In this document: positions 28,861 to 41,548 of the stretch, piece by piece
Layout of the letters: each line of letters begins with the position of its first letter
How positions within the stretch are numbered: the first letter of the stretch is position 1
Translations under genes and position numbers: made by a program
Notes under the pieces: generated by a model
What the model saw: the letters and a program-made list of their open reading frames with translations, nothing else
Told to the model about the DNA's origin: nothing
The model's database searches: none
Assembly (NCBI RefSeq): GCF_040783975.1
Contig: NZ_CP160631.1
Coordinates: forward strand, 806,001 to 870,000
Direction of reading: 5' to 3'
From: Pantoea sp. Ep11b
GTDB lineage: Bacteria > Pseudomonadota > Gammaproteobacteria > Enterobacterales > Enterobacteriaceae
Length of the DNA: 64,000 nt

Positions 28861-29844
28861 TCAGACTACGCCAGCGCGCAGCATGTCATGCATATGTACC
28901 ACGCCGAGCAGATGGTCGTCATCGGCCACCAGAATCGAAGTGATGTTTTTCGTCTGCATCAGATTCAGGGCTTCAACCGCCAGCATGTTCGGCCGGACGC
29001 GGATGCCGCCTGGCGTCATCACTTCGCCGATTGTGGCGCGCTGAAAGTCGATGCCCATGTCAAAGATGCGGCGCAGGTCACCATCGGTAAAGATCCCCTC
29101 AATTTTCATCAGGTCGTCGACGATAACCGTCAGACCCAGATTCTTGCGGGTGATCTCCAGCAGCGCATCGCGCAGGGAGGCGTCACGGGTGACGTGCGGC
29201 AGTTCATCGCCGCTGTGCATGATATCCGCCACATGCAGCAGCAGCTTGCGGCCCAGCGCGCCGCCGGGGTGGGAGAGGGCAAAATCTTCTGCCGTGAATC
29301 CGCGCGCTTCCAGCAGCGACACGGCCAGCGCGTCGCCCATCACCAGGGTCGCCGTGGTGCTGGTGGTCGGGGCCAGACCCAGCGGACAGGCTTCCTGGGG
29401 GACGTGCACGCAAAGATGCACATCCGCCACGCGGCCCATGGCGCTTTCGGGACGTCCGGTTATGCAGATCAGCGCGATGTGCTGACGCTTTAAGACCGGG
29501 ATCAGCGCGAGGATCTCGTTCGACTCTCCGCTGTTGGAGATGGCGATCACCACATCATTTCTGCTCACCATGCCCAGATCGCCGTGGCTGGCTTCGGCAG
29601 GATGGACAAAGAAGGCGGGCGTGCCGGTGCTGGCGAAGGTCGCCGCCATTTTTTTACCGATATGGCCAGACTTCCCCATGCCCATCACCACCACTTTACC
29701 CTGGCAGCCGTAGATCAGGGCGCAGGCGCGGGCGAAATCGTCATTGATATATTGATCGAGCTGTTCCAGTCCTTCACGCTCAATGCGGAGCACGGTCTTG
29801 CCCGCTTGCTGAAAATCAAAGGCAGTTGGTTGCTGATATGACAT
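28861..29844 (-). CDS. kdsD: D-arabinose 5-phosphate isomerase KdsD
   Basis: KdsD converts ribulose 5-phosphate to arabinose 5-phosphate, the first committed step to Kdo. The 327-residue protein has an SIS domain (about 40-180; VVMGMGKSGHIGKKMAATF) and two C-terminal CBS repeats (about 210-325). Its length agrees with E. coli (328). It precedes kdsC by 13 bp. Confidence 0.97.
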   Translation of the reverse strand: MSYQQPTAFDFQQAGKTVLRIEREGLEQLDQYINDDFARACALIYGCQGKVVVMGMGKSGHIGKKMAATFASTGTPAFFVHPAEASHGDLGMVSRNDVVIAISNSGESNEILALIPVLKRQHIALICITGRPESAMGRVADVHLCVHVPQEACPLGLAPTTSTTATLVMGDALAVSLLEARGFTAEDFALSHPGGALGRKLLLHVADIMHSGDELPHVTRDASLRDALLEITRKNLGLTVIVDDLMKIEGIFTDGDLRRIFDMGIDFQRATIGEVMTPGGIRVRPNMLAVEALNLMQTKNITSILVADDDHLLGVVHMHDMLRAGVV

Positions 29845-29860
29845 AGTGAGTCTGTCCTTG

Positions 29861-30841
29861 TTAACCGTTCATGAATGCCGGCTGTAACCACAGCAGCGTC
29901 ACCCAGACGAAGAAACCACAGAGTAAAATCAGGCCCGCCGTACGGCCAACACGTCGGCGACGAAGCAGGCAGAGCAGGGCAAACAGGGCGCTGACGCCCA
30001 GCATGACCCAGTAATCACGGGCAAAGGCATGATAATCGACGCTGCCCGGATGAATCAGTGCCGGAAGTCCCAGCACGATGGCAATATTATAAATGTTGGC
30101 GCCGATGAGATTGCCGATCGCAATATCATCTTCGCCTTTCAGTGCCCCGGCAAGCACCGTTGCCAGCTCGGGCAGGCTGGTGCCAACGGCGATCAGGGTC
30201 AGACCCATCACCAGTTCGCTGACGCCAAAGTAGTCGGCAAAGGCGGTGGCATTGTCGATCACCATCCGTGTCGACATCGGCAGAATAATCAGCGCGACAG
30301 CCAGCCAGAGAAAGGCCACCGTATTTCCACTCTCTTCACGCGGCAGTTCAGCCAGCTGCTCGCGGGTCAGGGTGTCATTGTTGTCCTGTTCCGCCTTACG
30401 CGCGATGCGAATCACCACCATCAGATAAATAGCGGCAATGGCAATCAGGCCAATGCCATCAAGTCGGCTAAGCTGATTATCAAACAGCATGAAACCGCTG
30501 AGCAGGGTGACCAGTAACATCAACGGGAGCTCACGCCGAATCAGATTGGAGTGAACAGTTAACGGATGTATTAGCGCAGCGGCACCCAGAATCAGTAGAA
30601 TGTTGGTAATGTTCGAGCCCAGGGCGGTGCCCACAGCCAGATCCATCTGGCCATGCTGCGCCGCAGAAAAGGAGAGGATCATCTCTGGCAGCGAGGTGCC
30701 GATGCTGACAACGGTCATGCCGATAATCAGTGGCGGAATGCCAAATGATCGACACAATATAGAGGCGCTAAACACCAGACGATCGGCACCATAAGCCAGT
30801 AAAAGCAAACCGATAATCAGCAGTGCAGAAGCTACGAACAT
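29861..30841 (-). CDS. yrbG: Calcium/sodium antiporter YrbG
   Basis: This CaCA-family cation exchanger has about ten transmembrane helices and an internal duplication. The two alpha repeats show GMTVVSIGTSLPEM and GLTLIAVGTSLPEL. The start at 30841 (MFVASALLIIGL) has AAGGA 8 bases upstream and gives 326 residues (E. coli 325); longer in-frame starts upstream lack support. It heads the yrbG-kdsD-kdsC-lptCAB run and is divergent from mlaF. Confidence 0.93.
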   Translation of the reverse strand: MFVASALLIIGLLLLAYGADRLVFSASILCRSFGIPPLIIGMTVVSIGTSLPEMILSFSAAQHGQMDLAVGTALGSNITNILLILGAAALIHPLTVHSNLIRRELPLMLLVTLLSGFMLFDNQLSRLDGIGLIAIAAIYLMVVIRIARKAEQDNNDTLTREQLAELPREESGNTVAFLWLAVALIILPMSTRMVIDNATAFADYFGVSELVMGLTLIAVGTSLPELATVLAGALKGEDDIAIGNLIGANIYNIAIVLGLPALIHPGSVDYHAFARDYWVMLGVSALFALLCLLRRRRVGRTAGLILLCGFFVWVTLLWLQPAFMNG

Positions 30842-31067
30842 GAAAAATCCTTGCATAAAAACCCGGGCGGCTATGCCTTTCCCGACCGGTTTACGGTTCT
30901 GTTTGGCGAGACAGGCGCTGATTTTGACCGTCTGAACGGCAAAAGTAAATTTAATGACCATTTTCGGCAAATCTTAGCGGTAAGTTTCTGTAAAGCTATC
31001 GTGAATCATGACCGAACAGGCTACCATCGTACCCCATGTTTACGCCCGATCCTGACAAGAGGTGACA

Positions 31068-31883
31068 ATGATCCAGCAGCAAACGAATCTGGTTGAGGTT
31101 CGTGGCGTGAGTTTTTCGCGCGGAGATCGCACAATCTTCGATGACATTTCGCTGACCGTGCCAAAAGGCAAAGTGACGGCGATAATGGGACCGTCGGGGA
31201 TAGGAAAAACCACTCTGCTACGCTTGATTGGGGGGCAGCTTCAGCCGACCCAGGGTGAAATCCTGTTTCGCGGCGAAAACATTCCGTCATTATCCCGCGC
31301 TAAATTGTACGAAGCGCGTAAAAAAATGAGCATGCTGTTCCAGTCTGGCGCGCTGTTCACTGACTTAACGGTCTATGAAAATGTGGCCTGGCCACTGCGG
31401 GAGCATACGCAGCTGCCTGCGCCGCTGCTGCACAGCACCGTGCTGATGAAGCTGGAGGCGGTGGGCCTGCGTGGCGCCGCGCAGCTGAAACCGGCTGAGC
31501 TGTCGGGCGGGATGGCGCGTCGCGTGGCTCTGGCGCGCGCTATCGCGCTTGAACCCGAACTGATCATGTTTGACGAGCCTTTCGTCGGCCAGGATCCGAT
31601 CACCATGGGGGTGCTGGTTAAGCTTATTGACGAACTGAACCATGCCCTGGGCCTGACCTGTATTGTGGTCTCGCACGACGTACCGGAAGTACTGAGTATC
31701 GCGGACTACGCCTATATCGTGGCCGGACAAAAAATTATCGCACAGGGCACCACCCCCGCACTGCGAGAGAATAACGACCCGCGTGTTCGCCAGTTTATCG
31801 ATGGCGATGCGGATGGTCCGGTTCCTTTCCGTTTTCCTGCCGGCGACTATCTCGCAGATTTAACCGGCTCAGGGAGTAATTAA
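31068..31883 (+). CDS. mlaF: Phospholipid ABC transporter ATPase MlaF
   Basis: MlaF is the ATPase of MlaFEDB, which maintains outer-membrane asymmetry. The ATG at 31068 has AGAGG 5 bases before it; an in-frame GTG two codons upstream is less well placed. The 271-residue protein has Walker [10 protein letters not shown], signature [15 protein letters not shown] and Walker [14 protein letters not shown], plus the C-terminal tail that contacts MlaB in E. coli. mlaE follows 4 bp later. Confidence 0.97.
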   Translation: MIQQQTNLVEVRGVSFSRGDRTIFDDISLTVPKGKVTAIMGPSGIGKTTLLRLIGGQLQPTQGEILFRGENIPSLSRAKLYEARKKMSMLFQSGALFTDLTVYENVAWPLREHTQLPAPLLHSTVLMKLEAVGLRGAAQLKPAELSGGMARRVALARAIALEPELIMFDEPFVGQDPITMGVLVKLIDELNHALGLTCIVVSHDVPEVLSIADYAYIVAGQKIIAQGTTPALRENNDPRVRQFIDGDADGPVPFRFPAGDYLADLTGSGSN

Positions 31884-31887
31884 ACCG

Positions 31888-32670
31888 ATGGTCTTGAAGG
31901 CGCTGGCGTCATTTGGTCGTCAGGGAATTGAAACGTGCGCCAGTTTTGGACGCGCAGGCTTAATGCTGTTTCACGCGCTGGTCGGCAAACCAGCATTTCG
32001 CAAACATGCGCCGCTGCTGGTTAAGCAGCTCTATAGCGTGGGTGTATTGTCATTACTGATTATTGTCGTGTCGGGCCTGTTTATTGGCATGGTGCTGGGA
32101 CTGCAGGGGTATCTGGTACTGACCACTTACGGGGCCGAAACCAGTCTGGGTATGCTGGTGGCGCTGTCGCTGCTGCGCGAGCTGGGGCCGGTGGTGACCG
32201 CGCTGCTGTTTGCCGGACGGGCAGGATCGGCGCTGACGGCCGAAATCGGCCTGATGAAAGCGACCGAGCAGCTCTCCAGTATGGAGATGATGGCGGTCGA
32301 TCCGTTGCGCCGCGTCGTTTCGCCACGCTTCTGGGCGGGATTTATCAGCATGCCGCTGCTGGCACTGATCTTTACTGCAGTCGGCATCGCCGGTGGGGCG
32401 CTGGTTGGCGTGAGCTGGAAGGGGATCGATCCTGGCTTCTTCTGGTCTGCCATGCAGAACGCGGTCGATTTCCGGGCTGATGTGGTGAACTGTCTTATCA
32501 AAAGTGCCGTATTTGCCGTTACGGTGACCTGGATTGCCCTCTTTAATGGCTATGACGCGATTCCCACTTCTGAAGGGATCAGTCGCGCGACGACGCGTAC
32601 CGTAGTACATGCTTCACTGGCGGTGCTCGGATTGGATTTTGTGCTGACAGCACTGATGTTTGGGAATTGA
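31888..32670 (+). CDS. mlaE: Phospholipid transporter permease MlaE
   Basis: MlaE is the integral membrane permease of the Mla complex. The 260-residue protein has the E. coli length and several hydrophobic helices, with the conserved segments [19 protein letters not shown] and [17 protein letters not shown]. It is co-operonic with mlaF and mlaD. Confidence 0.98.
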   Translation: MVLKALASFGRQGIETCASFGRAGLMLFHALVGKPAFRKHAPLLVKQLYSVGVLSLLIIVVSGLFIGMVLGLQGYLVLTTYGAETSLGMLVALSLLRELGPVVTALLFAGRAGSALTAEIGLMKATEQLSSMEMMAVDPLRRVVSPRFWAGFISMPLLALIFTAVGIAGGALVGVSWKGIDPGFFWSAMQNAVDFRADVVNCLIKSAVFAVTVTWIALFNGYDAIPTSEGISRATTRTVVHASLAVLGLDFVLTALMFGN

Positions 32671-32674
32671 TGCA

Positions 32675-33220
32675 ATGCAAAGCAAAAAAAGCGAAATCTG
32701 GGTTGGCATTTTTATGATCATGGCGTTGATCGCCGCATTGTTTCTCTGTCTGCGCGTCGCCGATCTGAAGTCGATGGGCACCGAGCCGACATGGAAACTC
32801 TACGCCACCTTCGACAACATCGGCGGCCTGAAAGTCAGTTCGCCGGTTAAAATTGGTGGCGTCGTGATTGGCCGGGTGACAGAGATCGAACTGGAGCCGA
32901 AAACGCTGCTGCCACGGGTCACGATGAACATCAGCGATCAGTATGCCAATAAAATTTCCGACACCAGCTCGCTGGCGATCCGTACTCAGGGCCTGCTGGG
33001 TGAGCAGTTCCTGTCGCTCAACTTAGGATTTGACGATCCTGAGCTGGGTTCGGCGATGCTGAAAGATGGCGATACGCTGCGCGATACGAAATCAGCCATG
33101 GTGCTTGAAGATTTGATCGGCCAGTTCCTTTATAAGAGCGGCGATAACAAGCAAAACAGCGATAACAAGGATGCGCAGGAAGGCAGCAGTGCTGCACCTG
33201 CGGCACCCACCCAACCTTAA
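32675..33220 (+). CDS. mlaD: Mla complex MCE-domain protein MlaD
   Basis: MlaD forms a periplasmic hexameric ring that passes phospholipids between MlaE and MlaC. The ATG at 32675 gives MQSKKSEIWVGIFMIM with an N-terminal transmembrane helix, then the MCE domain (YATFDNIGGLKVSSPVKIGG) and a flexible polar and Ala-rich tail. The length is 181 residues (E. coli 183). Confidence 0.97.
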   Translation: MQSKKSEIWVGIFMIMALIAALFLCLRVADLKSMGTEPTWKLYATFDNIGGLKVSSPVKIGGVVIGRVTEIELEPKTLLPRVTMNISDQYANKISDTSSLAIRTQGLLGEQFLSLNLGFDDPELGSAMLKDGDTLRDTKSAMVLEDLIGQFLYKSGDNKQNSDNKDAQEGSSAAPAAPTQP

Positions 33221-33235
33221 AGAAGAGGGTATACC

Positions 33236-33871
33236 ATGTTTAAACGTTTACTGATGATTGCCATGCTGGTGGTGGCCGTGCCGCTGACGGCAACCGCCGC
33301 CGACCAGAGCAATCCTTACAAACTGATGAACCAGGCGGCGGAGAAGACGTTTACCCGCCTGAAAAACGAGCAGCCAAAGATTAAGCAGAATCCTGACTAT
33401 CTGCGTGAGATTGTGCGTCAGGAACTGCTGCCTTATGTGCAGATCAAATATGCCGGCGCGTTAGTGCTGGGTCGCTACTATCGCGATTCGACGCCGGCTC
33501 AGCGCGAAGCCTACTTCAGCGCCTTTGCTGATTATCTGGCACAGGCTTATGGCCAGGCCCTGGCTCTTTATAACGGTCAGAGCTACCAGGTGCAGCCTGA
33601 ACAGCCGCTGGGCGATGCTAACATTGTCGCCATCCGCGTCTCCATCATCGATCCTAATGGCCGTCCACCGGTTCGTCTCGACTTCCAGTGGCGTAAAAAC
33701 AGCCAGAGCGGCAACTGGCAGGCTTATGACATGATCGCCGAAGGTGTCAGCATGATCACCACCAAGCAGAATGAGTGGAGCGACCTGCTACGCACCAAAG
33801 GTATCGATGGTCTGACGGCGCAGCTGAAATCCTCCGCCGCTCAGCACATTACGCTGGATAAACAACAATAA
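33236..33871 (+). CDS. mlaC: Periplasmic phospholipid-binding protein MlaC
   Basis: MlaC is a soluble shuttle between MlaA-porin and MlaFEDB. The 211-residue precursor has a signal peptide (cleavage near TATAA) and the Ttg2D/MlaC fold with [20 protein letters not shown] and [16 protein letters not shown]. Its stop overlaps the mlaB start by one base. Confidence 0.97.
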   Translation: MFKRLLMIAMLVVAVPLTATAADQSNPYKLMNQAAEKTFTRLKNEQPKIKQNPDYLREIVRQELLPYVQIKYAGALVLGRYYRDSTPAQREAYFSAFADYLAQAYGQALALYNGQSYQVQPEQPLGDANIVAIRVSIIDPNGRPPVRLDFQWRKNSQSGNWQAYDMIAEGVSMITTKQNEWSDLLRTKGIDGLTAQLKSSAAQHITLDKQQ

Positions 33872-34176
33872 TGCACGAATCGTTACGCTGGGAGCGGCAA
33901 GCCAGCACGCTATTGCTGAAAGGCGAACTGGATCGCGACACGCTGATGAGCCTCTGGCAGCAGCGTGAAACGTTAATCAGGGATGTCGATACCATTGACG
34001 TTGCGGCGCTGGAGCGTGTTGACTCTTCCGGGCTGGCTCTGCTGGTGCACCTGCGGGAAATTGCGCGTGCACAGGGAATGACCCCGAGCTTTACGGGCAT
34101 CAGCGACAAACTGCAGTCGCTGATTACGCTTTACAATCTGCAACAGATTATTGTTTCTGCGGATAAAAGCGCCTGA
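33871..34176 (+). CDS. mlaB: STAS-domain protein MlaB
   Basis: MlaB is the cytoplasmic STAS subunit that binds MlaF and is needed for its activity. The 101-residue protein is somewhat diverged from E. coli but keeps the STAS core (IDVAALERVDSSGLALLVHL). Position and one-base overlap with mlaC support the call. A terminator follows. Confidence 0.92.
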   Translation: MHESLRWERQASTLLLKGELDRDTLMSLWQQRETLIRDVDTIDVAALERVDSSGLALLVHLREIARAQGMTPSFTGISDKLQSLITLYNLQQIIVSADKSA

Positions 34177-34193
34177 TTTCCGCCTGTTATGCT

Positions 34194-34221
34194 AAGCCCC
34201 TGTTTTTGACAGGGGCTTTTG
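34194..34221 (+). terminator. Terminator of mlaFEDCB
   Basis: A 10-bp stem (aagcccctgt / acaggggctt) with a 5-base loop and short T run lies 17 bases after mlaB, before ibaG. Confidence 0.88.
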
Positions 34222-34289
34222 CGTATTTAAGAGTCAGCCGCTTTCCTCTACTATGTCAGCCTTATTATTATTAAGCGAAGTTAAGACCA

Positions 34290-34547
34290 ATGGAAAACAG
34301 TGAAATTCAGGCCGTGCTGATGGCAGCACTGCCTTTAGACGAAGTGCATGTGATGAGCAATGACGGCAGCCACTTTCAGGTCATCGCCGTTGGCGAACTG
34401 TTTGGCGAGCTGAGCCGCGTGAAAAAGCAGCAGGCTGTCTATGCGCCGCTGATGGAATTCATCGCAGATAACCGCATGCATGCTGTCTCTATCAAAACCT
34501 ATACTCCCGCTGAATGGGCGCGTGACCGTAAACTTAACGGTTTCTGA
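34290..34547 (+). CDS. ibaG: BolA-family protein IbaG (YrbA)
   Basis: This 85-residue BolA-like protein associates with monothiol glutaredoxin and Fe-S handling and is acid-induced in E. coli. The visible core is [20 protein letters not shown] with the BolA C-terminal [18 protein letters not shown]. It lies between mla and murA, as in E. coli. Confidence 0.95.
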   Translation: MENSEIQAVLMAALPLDEVHVMSNDGSHFQVIAVGELFGELSRVKKQQAVYAPLMEFIADNRMHAVSIKTYTPAEWARDRKLNGF

Positions 34548-34598
34548 TCCCCGGCGTGGTGAACTCGCGGTGAGCGAGTCTAATCTTTAGCTAGTTAA

Positions 34599-35873
<1,275 letters not shown>

Positions 35874-35893
35874 CTCCGCCGAAACGCGCAAGA

Positions 35894-35918
35894 GCCAGCC
35901 TTCGGGCTGGTTTTTTTT
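35894..35918 (+). terminator. Terminator of murA
   Basis: A stem gccagcc / ggctggt with a ttcg tetraloop is followed by eight T. Confidence 0.93.
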
Positions 35919-35940
35919 CGTCTGAGGATCGCCTGCGATC

Positions 35941-36225
35941 TCAGGCGCTGTCGGCACGATCGACAGGGGCCCGGATACGCTTTTTGCGATCCAGCAGGCA
36001 GTGGGTCACGGGATCGTAATAGCGGCTGGGCCAGATCTCGCCGGGATGGACGTTGAGGGCGTCGGCGATCAACCATTCCCCCTTGGGCCAGGGGCGCGTG
36101 AGCGCATTAGCCAGCGTGGATGAACTCAGACCCGCTGAGCGTGACAGCGCCGCCAGCGTCATTCCCCGCTTATGCAGTGCCGCGATAACGTCTGCCGAAT
36201 GCCAGTCTTCCTTCCTTTTTTGCAT
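35941..36225 (-). CDS. sfsB: Ner-like DNA-binding regulator SfsB (Nlp)
   Basis: This 94-residue protein is related to the phage Mu Ner repressor and reported to affect maltose genes in E. coli. The family pattern is clear: DWHSADVIAALHKRGMTL, the helix-turn-helix GLSSSTLANALTRPWPKGEW, and IWPSRYYDP. It lies between murA and ispB on the minus strand, as in E. coli. The C-terminus is diverged. Confidence 0.93.
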   Translation of the reverse strand: MQKRKEDWHSADVIAALHKRGMTLAALSRSAGLSSSTLANALTRPWPKGEWLIADALNVHPGEIWPSRYYDPVTHCLLDRKKRIRAPVDRADSA

Positions 36226-36434
36226 AACCTGTTCTCCTTTTCCCTGTTATGACGTTATCCCGCAACGCGCAGGATAACCTTTTCCTGTTATCTGGAAAGA
36301 TGACATTTATATAGCAGATAGTTTCCGGTTGTTTCCAGTAATATTTGCCTCTGTTGTCCGGTCTGTATGACCGTACGCAAAAGACGTGCAACCGCAGAAG
36401 GGCGACAGAAAAAAGTGAGAGAAGGGATGTAAAA

Positions 36435-36454
36435 ACGGAGCCGGGCGGCTCCGT
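36435..36454 (-). terminator. Terminator of ispB
   Basis: An 8-bp stem (acggagcc / ggctccgt) with a 4-base loop reads on the minus strand into ttttta, 7 bases beyond the ispB stop. Confidence 0.85.
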
Positions 36455-36460
36455 AGAGGA

Positions 36461-37432
36461 TTAAAAGTCGCGCTGAACGGACATGTGCGCCAGCGACTCC
36501 AGCGCACTGCGCCAGGGCGACTCAGGCAGGATGCGCAACGCCGCAATCGCTTTATCCGCCTCCTGTTCCGCGCGGCTGCGGGTCCACTCCAGCGAACCGC
36601 ACTGATGCATCGCTTCCAGTACCGGCTCCAGCAGATGACGACCATTCCCCTGTTCGATGGCCTCACGAATCATCTTCGCCTGCTCAGGCGTACCGTGCTG
36701 CATCGCGTGCAGCAAAGGCAGCGTCGGTTTACCTTCGCTCAGGTCGTCGCCGGTGTTTTTACCGAGCGTCTCACCGTCTGCGCTGTAATCCAGTAAATCG
36801 TCGATTAACTGGAAAGCCGTACCCAGATAGCGCCCATAATCCTGCAGCGCCTTCTCCTCTTCCGGAGTGGCATCAGCCAGGATCGCAGAGGCCTGAGAGG
36901 CCGCTTCAAACAGACGCGCCGTCTTGCTGTAGATGACGCGCATGTAGCTCTCTTCGGTGATATCGGGGTCGTTCACGTTCATTAGCTGCAGAACTTCGCC
37001 CTCAGCGATCACATTCACCGCTTCTGACATCAGCGCCAGGATACGCAGCGAACCCATGCTGGTCATCATCTGGAAGGCGCGGGTGTAAATAAAGTCACCG
37101 ACCAGCACGCTTGCCGCATTGCCAAACGCCGCGTTCGCGGTCGCTTTGCCACGACGCATATCGGATTCATCCACGACATCGTCATGCAGCAGCGTGGCGG
37201 TGTGGATAAATTCGATCAGCGCCGCATTGGTTACGTGCAGATCGCCCTTGTAGCCCATGGCGCGTGCAGATAGCACGGCAATCATGGGACGGATACGCTT
37301 GCCTCCACCACTGATGATGTAGTAGCCCAACTGGTTGATGAGCGAGACATCTGAATTCAGCTGGTCGAGGATGGTCTGGTTAACGGCAGCCATATCCTGT
37401 GCGGTTAATTCATTAATCTGTTCTAAGTTCAT
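36461..37432 (-). CDS. ispB: Octaprenyl diphosphate synthase IspB
   Basis: IspB is an all-trans polyprenyl synthase that makes the side chain of ubiquinone and menaquinone. The 323-residue protein has the first Asp-rich motif DDVVDESDMRRG (84-95) and the second, LIDDLLDYSADGE, as well as GGGKRIRP. The E. coli protein has 323 residues. It is divergent from rplU, with a 258-bp promoter region between them. Confidence 0.98.
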   Translation of the reverse strand: MNLEQINELTAQDMAAVNQTILDQLNSDVSLINQLGYYIISGGGKRIRPMIAVLSARAMGYKGDLHVTNAALIEFIHTATLLHDDVVDESDMRRGKATANAAFGNAASVLVGDFIYTRAFQMMTSMGSLRILALMSEAVNVIAEGEVLQLMNVNDPDITEESYMRVIYSKTARLFEAASQASAILADATPEEEKALQDYGRYLGTAFQLIDDLLDYSADGETLGKNTGDDLSEGKPTLPLLHAMQHGTPEQAKMIREAIEQGNGRHLLEPVLEAMHQCGSLEWTRSRAEQEADKAIAALRILPESPWRSALESLAHMSVQRDF

Positions 37433-37588
37433 TCGTCTTTTCAGCTATGACTCGTTATCTCTGCCATGGTAAGTGGTTTACCCAGCCAGCGTTCAGGTAA
37501 TCTGTTACTGATTGTACTTGAATTTTGAGGCTGAGAAACGGTTGCATTTACCCTGTGTTTTTTTTCTGCAAGAGTGTGCAAAGTGCTC

Positions 37589-37617
37589 TTGTCTTCTTCT
37601 GGAGTTTTGCGTAGAAT
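37589..37617 (+). promoter_or_regulatory. Sigma-70 promoter of rplU-rpmA
   Basis: A -35 box ttgtct and -10 box tagaat are separated by exactly 17 bp. They are placed 74 bp before the rplU start. Confidence 0.7.
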
Positions 37618-37690
37618 TCGCGCCCTATTGTGAATATTTAGCGCGCCGCCTGATGAACTAAAAAAGGCAAGCGCAGAAGCGGAGTTTTAT

Positions 37691-38002
37691 ATGTACGCGG
37701 TTTTCCAAAGTGGTGGTAAACAACACCGAGTAAGCGAAGGTCAGACCGTTCGCCTGGAAAAGCTGGACATCGCAACCGGTGAAACCATCGAGTTCGACCA
37801 GGTTCTGATGATTGCTAATGGCGAAGACGTGAAAATCGGCGCGCCACTGGTTTCAGGCGGTATGATCAAGGCAGAAGTTGTTGCTCACGGTCGTGGCGAG
37901 AAAATTAAGATCGTTAAGTTTCGTCGTCGTAAGCACTACCGTAAGCAGGCTGGCCATCGCCAGTGGTTCACTGATGTGAAAATCACTGGCATCACGGCTT
38001 AA
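37691..38002 (+). CDS. rplU: 50S ribosomal protein L21
   Basis: The protein has 103 residues with the L21 signature ([20 protein letters not shown]). It is followed after 15 bp by rpmA, the standard pair. Confidence 0.99.
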   Translation: MYAVFQSGGKQHRVSEGQTVRLEKLDIATGETIEFDQVLMIANGEDVKIGAPLVSGGMIKAEVVAHGRGEKIKIVKFRRRKHYRKQAGHRQWFTDVKITGITA

Positions 38003-38014
38003 GAGGAGATCTGA

Positions 38015-38275
<261 letters not shown>

Positions 38276-38321
38276 GGTTGTCGTGACGCAGACGTTTAAC
38301 GTCTGAACGCACGAATTGAAG

Positions 38322-38347
38322 GCCCCGCAGCTCCTGCGGGGCTTTTT
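38322..38347 (+). terminator. Terminator of rplU-rpmA
   Basis: A 9-bp GC-rich stem (gccccgcag / ctgcggggc) with a 3-base loop is followed by five T. A smaller hairpin (agacgt / acgtct) precedes it at 38290-38304. Confidence 0.92.
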
Positions 38348-38395
38348 ACATTCTGCGCTCTGTTGCGGTTACGCAACGCATCACAAAAGATTGCT

Positions 38396-38410
38396 GTACA
38401 CTTTGTGTAC
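38396..38410. promoter_or_regulatory. Short palindrome upstream of obgE
   Basis: The sequence gtacac-ttt-gtgtac is a perfect 6-3-6 inverted repeat 107 bp before the obgE start, in the spacer that replaces yhbE. It could be an operator or chance; no regulator is assigned. Confidence 0.3.
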
Positions 38411-38504
38411 GCAGTGGCGAAAGCCAGTTCTGATTTATCCGCCGCTGGTCAGCGCAGAAGACCCTGGCGGACCCGTCTGCAGAGTGCTGCAGGCGATTGT
38501 GTGA

Positions 38505-39689
<1,185 letters not shown>

Positions 39690-39715
39690 TCTGACCGCGG
39701 TGATAACGTGATATC

Positions 39716-39748
39716 CGAAGCCCCCTTTCAGCCTGAAAGGGGGCTTCG
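39716..39748. terminator. Terminator after obgE
   Basis: A 15-bp perfect stem (cgaagccccctttca / tgaaagggggcttcg) with a 3-base loop lies between convergent obgE and dacB. The tail is ttgttt on the plus strand, so it chiefly serves obgE. Confidence 0.9.
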
Positions 39749-39829
39749 TTGTTTCCGGGGCCGCTCATCAGCGCGCAGAGAACAGGTTTCCGGCTGACCG
39801 GCGTGCGCTGCTACAGGAGCGCGCTTAAA

Positions 39830-39856
39830 ACGCAGCAGGGCACTCGCCCGCTGCGT
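39830..39856 (-). terminator. Terminator of dacB
   Basis: A hairpin (acgcagc-a-ggg / ccc-gctgcgt) reads into gttttaa on the minus strand, 12 bases beyond the dacB stop. Confidence 0.75.
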
Positions 39857-39868
39857 AGGTCAGCGCCA

Positions 39869-41302
39869 TCAGTTGTTCTGATTGATATCGCGATAGAGCC
39901 GGCTCTCGAATCGTACCAGCGGAATGCGACGGGTCCGTTGATCTTCCGGTGGAACCGCATAGCCGGAGAGGAACTGGACAAAGGCGACCCGGGCACCACT
40001 GGAGGTCGTGATAAAGCCTGCCAGGTTATAGACGCCCTGCAGCGAACCGGTTTTTGCCGAGACTTTGCCATCCAGTCCCGCCTCGTGCAGTCCGCCACGG
40101 TACTGCAGCGTGCCGTTATAGCCCGCCAGCGGCAGCATCGAAATGTAATCCAGCGTATTGTCATTCTTCGCAATAAACTGCAAAACCTGCATCATCGTCT
40201 GCGGCGAAATCAGATCGTGGCGCGACAGACCGGATCCATCCACCTGAATGCTGTTGCCCATGTCGATATTGGCTTTGGTTTTCAGGATGCGACGAACGGC
40301 ATCCTGCCCGGCGCGGAACGTACCTGGCACGTTGAAGTAGTGATGGCCGATAGTGCGAAACACGGTATCGGCAATCATGTTGTCTGACTTCTTCAGCATG
40401 GTATGCAGCAGCGCATGCAGCGGCGCAGACTGCGTCGAGGCCAGTACGGTGCCCGGTTCGGTCACCTGGGTCTGGCGGACCAGATGGCCGCTGTAGTCGA
40501 TCTCAGACGAGCGCAGTTCTGCTTTGAGTATCTCGCCCGCCCAGGCGGCGCCATCCTGCACGGCAAAGGCCAGCGGCAGTGGTTCGGCACGCTGGCGCAT
40601 ACAGCCGGTCAGGGTGTAGCGGTTCAGTTCGCCTGGTACCACATCCAGCTCACAATATTGCCCTTCACCACTGTTGCGCCCGATAGTGCGCACCTGGCTG
40701 TACATGTGGGCCGGATAATAGGAGGCGATGCGCACAAAGGCATTTTCGCCCGGGGTATTCGCGCTGTAGAGCGACACCGAAAAGCAGTTTTTATCCACGA
40801 TAGCTGCGCCCGGTGGGGCGCTGAAGCACTGGGTCATATCATTCCACGGCCAGCCTGGTGCCATGTCGTGACTGGCAAAGACCGAGGTATCAACAACCAG
40901 ATTGCCTTTGATATGGTTGATGCCCTGCTTTTTAAGTGCTGCCACCATATTGCGCAGATCCTGACGGCTCAGGGTGGGATCGCCGCCAAAGCGCGCCACT
41001 AAATCGCCATTCAGAGTGCCATCAATAATCGCACCACGGGTCTCAAACGTGGTCTGAAAACGGTAGTCGCCACCCAGTTCCAGCAGCGCCGCCAGCGCCG
41101 TGACCACTTTCATCGTGCTGGCGGGCAGGGCCATCTGTTTGCCGTGATAATCAATGATCGGTGTGGAAGCCCCCACTTTCTGCACCATCAACGCCAGATT
41201 GGCGCCGTCTGGCAGGTACTGCATGTATTCATCAACTGGCGCTGCGTGCGCCTGCAGCATAAATGCGCAGCTTAATCCGGTAACAAGTCGTGAAAATCGC
41301 AT
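39869..41302 (-). CDS. dacB: D-alanyl-D-alanine carboxypeptidase/endopeptidase PBP4 (DacB)
   Basis: This class-C penicillin-binding protein cleaves peptide cross-links and terminal D-Ala in the periplasm. The ATG at 41302 (MRFSRLVTGLSCAFML) begins a signal peptide cleaved near AHA20 and gives 477 residues, as in E. coli; earlier in-frame starts would bury the signal. The SxxK motif is S62-T-M-K65, with SDN in KKSDNMIAD and KTG in VSAKTGSLQG. It converges with obgE and is divergent from greA. Confidence 0.97.
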   Translation of the reverse strand: MRFSRLVTGLSCAFMLQAHAAPVDEYMQYLPDGANLALMVQKVGASTPIIDYHGKQMALPASTMKVVTALAALLELGGDYRFQTTFETRGAIIDGTLNGDLVARFGGDPTLSRQDLRNMVAALKKQGINHIKGNLVVDTSVFASHDMAPGWPWNDMTQCFSAPPGAAIVDKNCFSVSLYSANTPGENAFVRIASYYPAHMYSQVRTIGRNSGEGQYCELDVVPGELNRYTLTGCMRQRAEPLPLAFAVQDGAAWAGEILKAELRSSEIDYSGHLVRQTQVTEPGTVLASTQSAPLHALLHTMLKKSDNMIADTVFRTIGHHYFNVPGTFRAGQDAVRRILKTKANIDMGNSIQVDGSGLSRHDLISPQTMMQVLQFIAKNDNTLDYISMLPLAGYNGTLQYRGGLHEAGLDGKVSAKTGSLQGVYNLAGFITTSSGARVAFVQFLSGYAVPPEDQRTRRIPLVRFESRLYRDINQNN

Positions 41303-41548
41303 AATCTCGCGGTAACTGGCAGGTGAGGGCGTCAATACTACGTTGCCGGACGGGTCAAAGTAAACGATGACCCGCAGGGAACTCTGGGGTAAAATACGTA
41401 TCAAATTGCAAAACTCTTTTCTGGCCTGGAAGCATCTCCGGGTCAGGTTTCTTTTATTTGCAAAACGGGCTAATGCGCTGCAGAAGGCTTTTCTGCAGTC
41501 ACCGGTCAGGATGACATCGTAAAACAGGAAAGATGGCGAGGAGCTTAA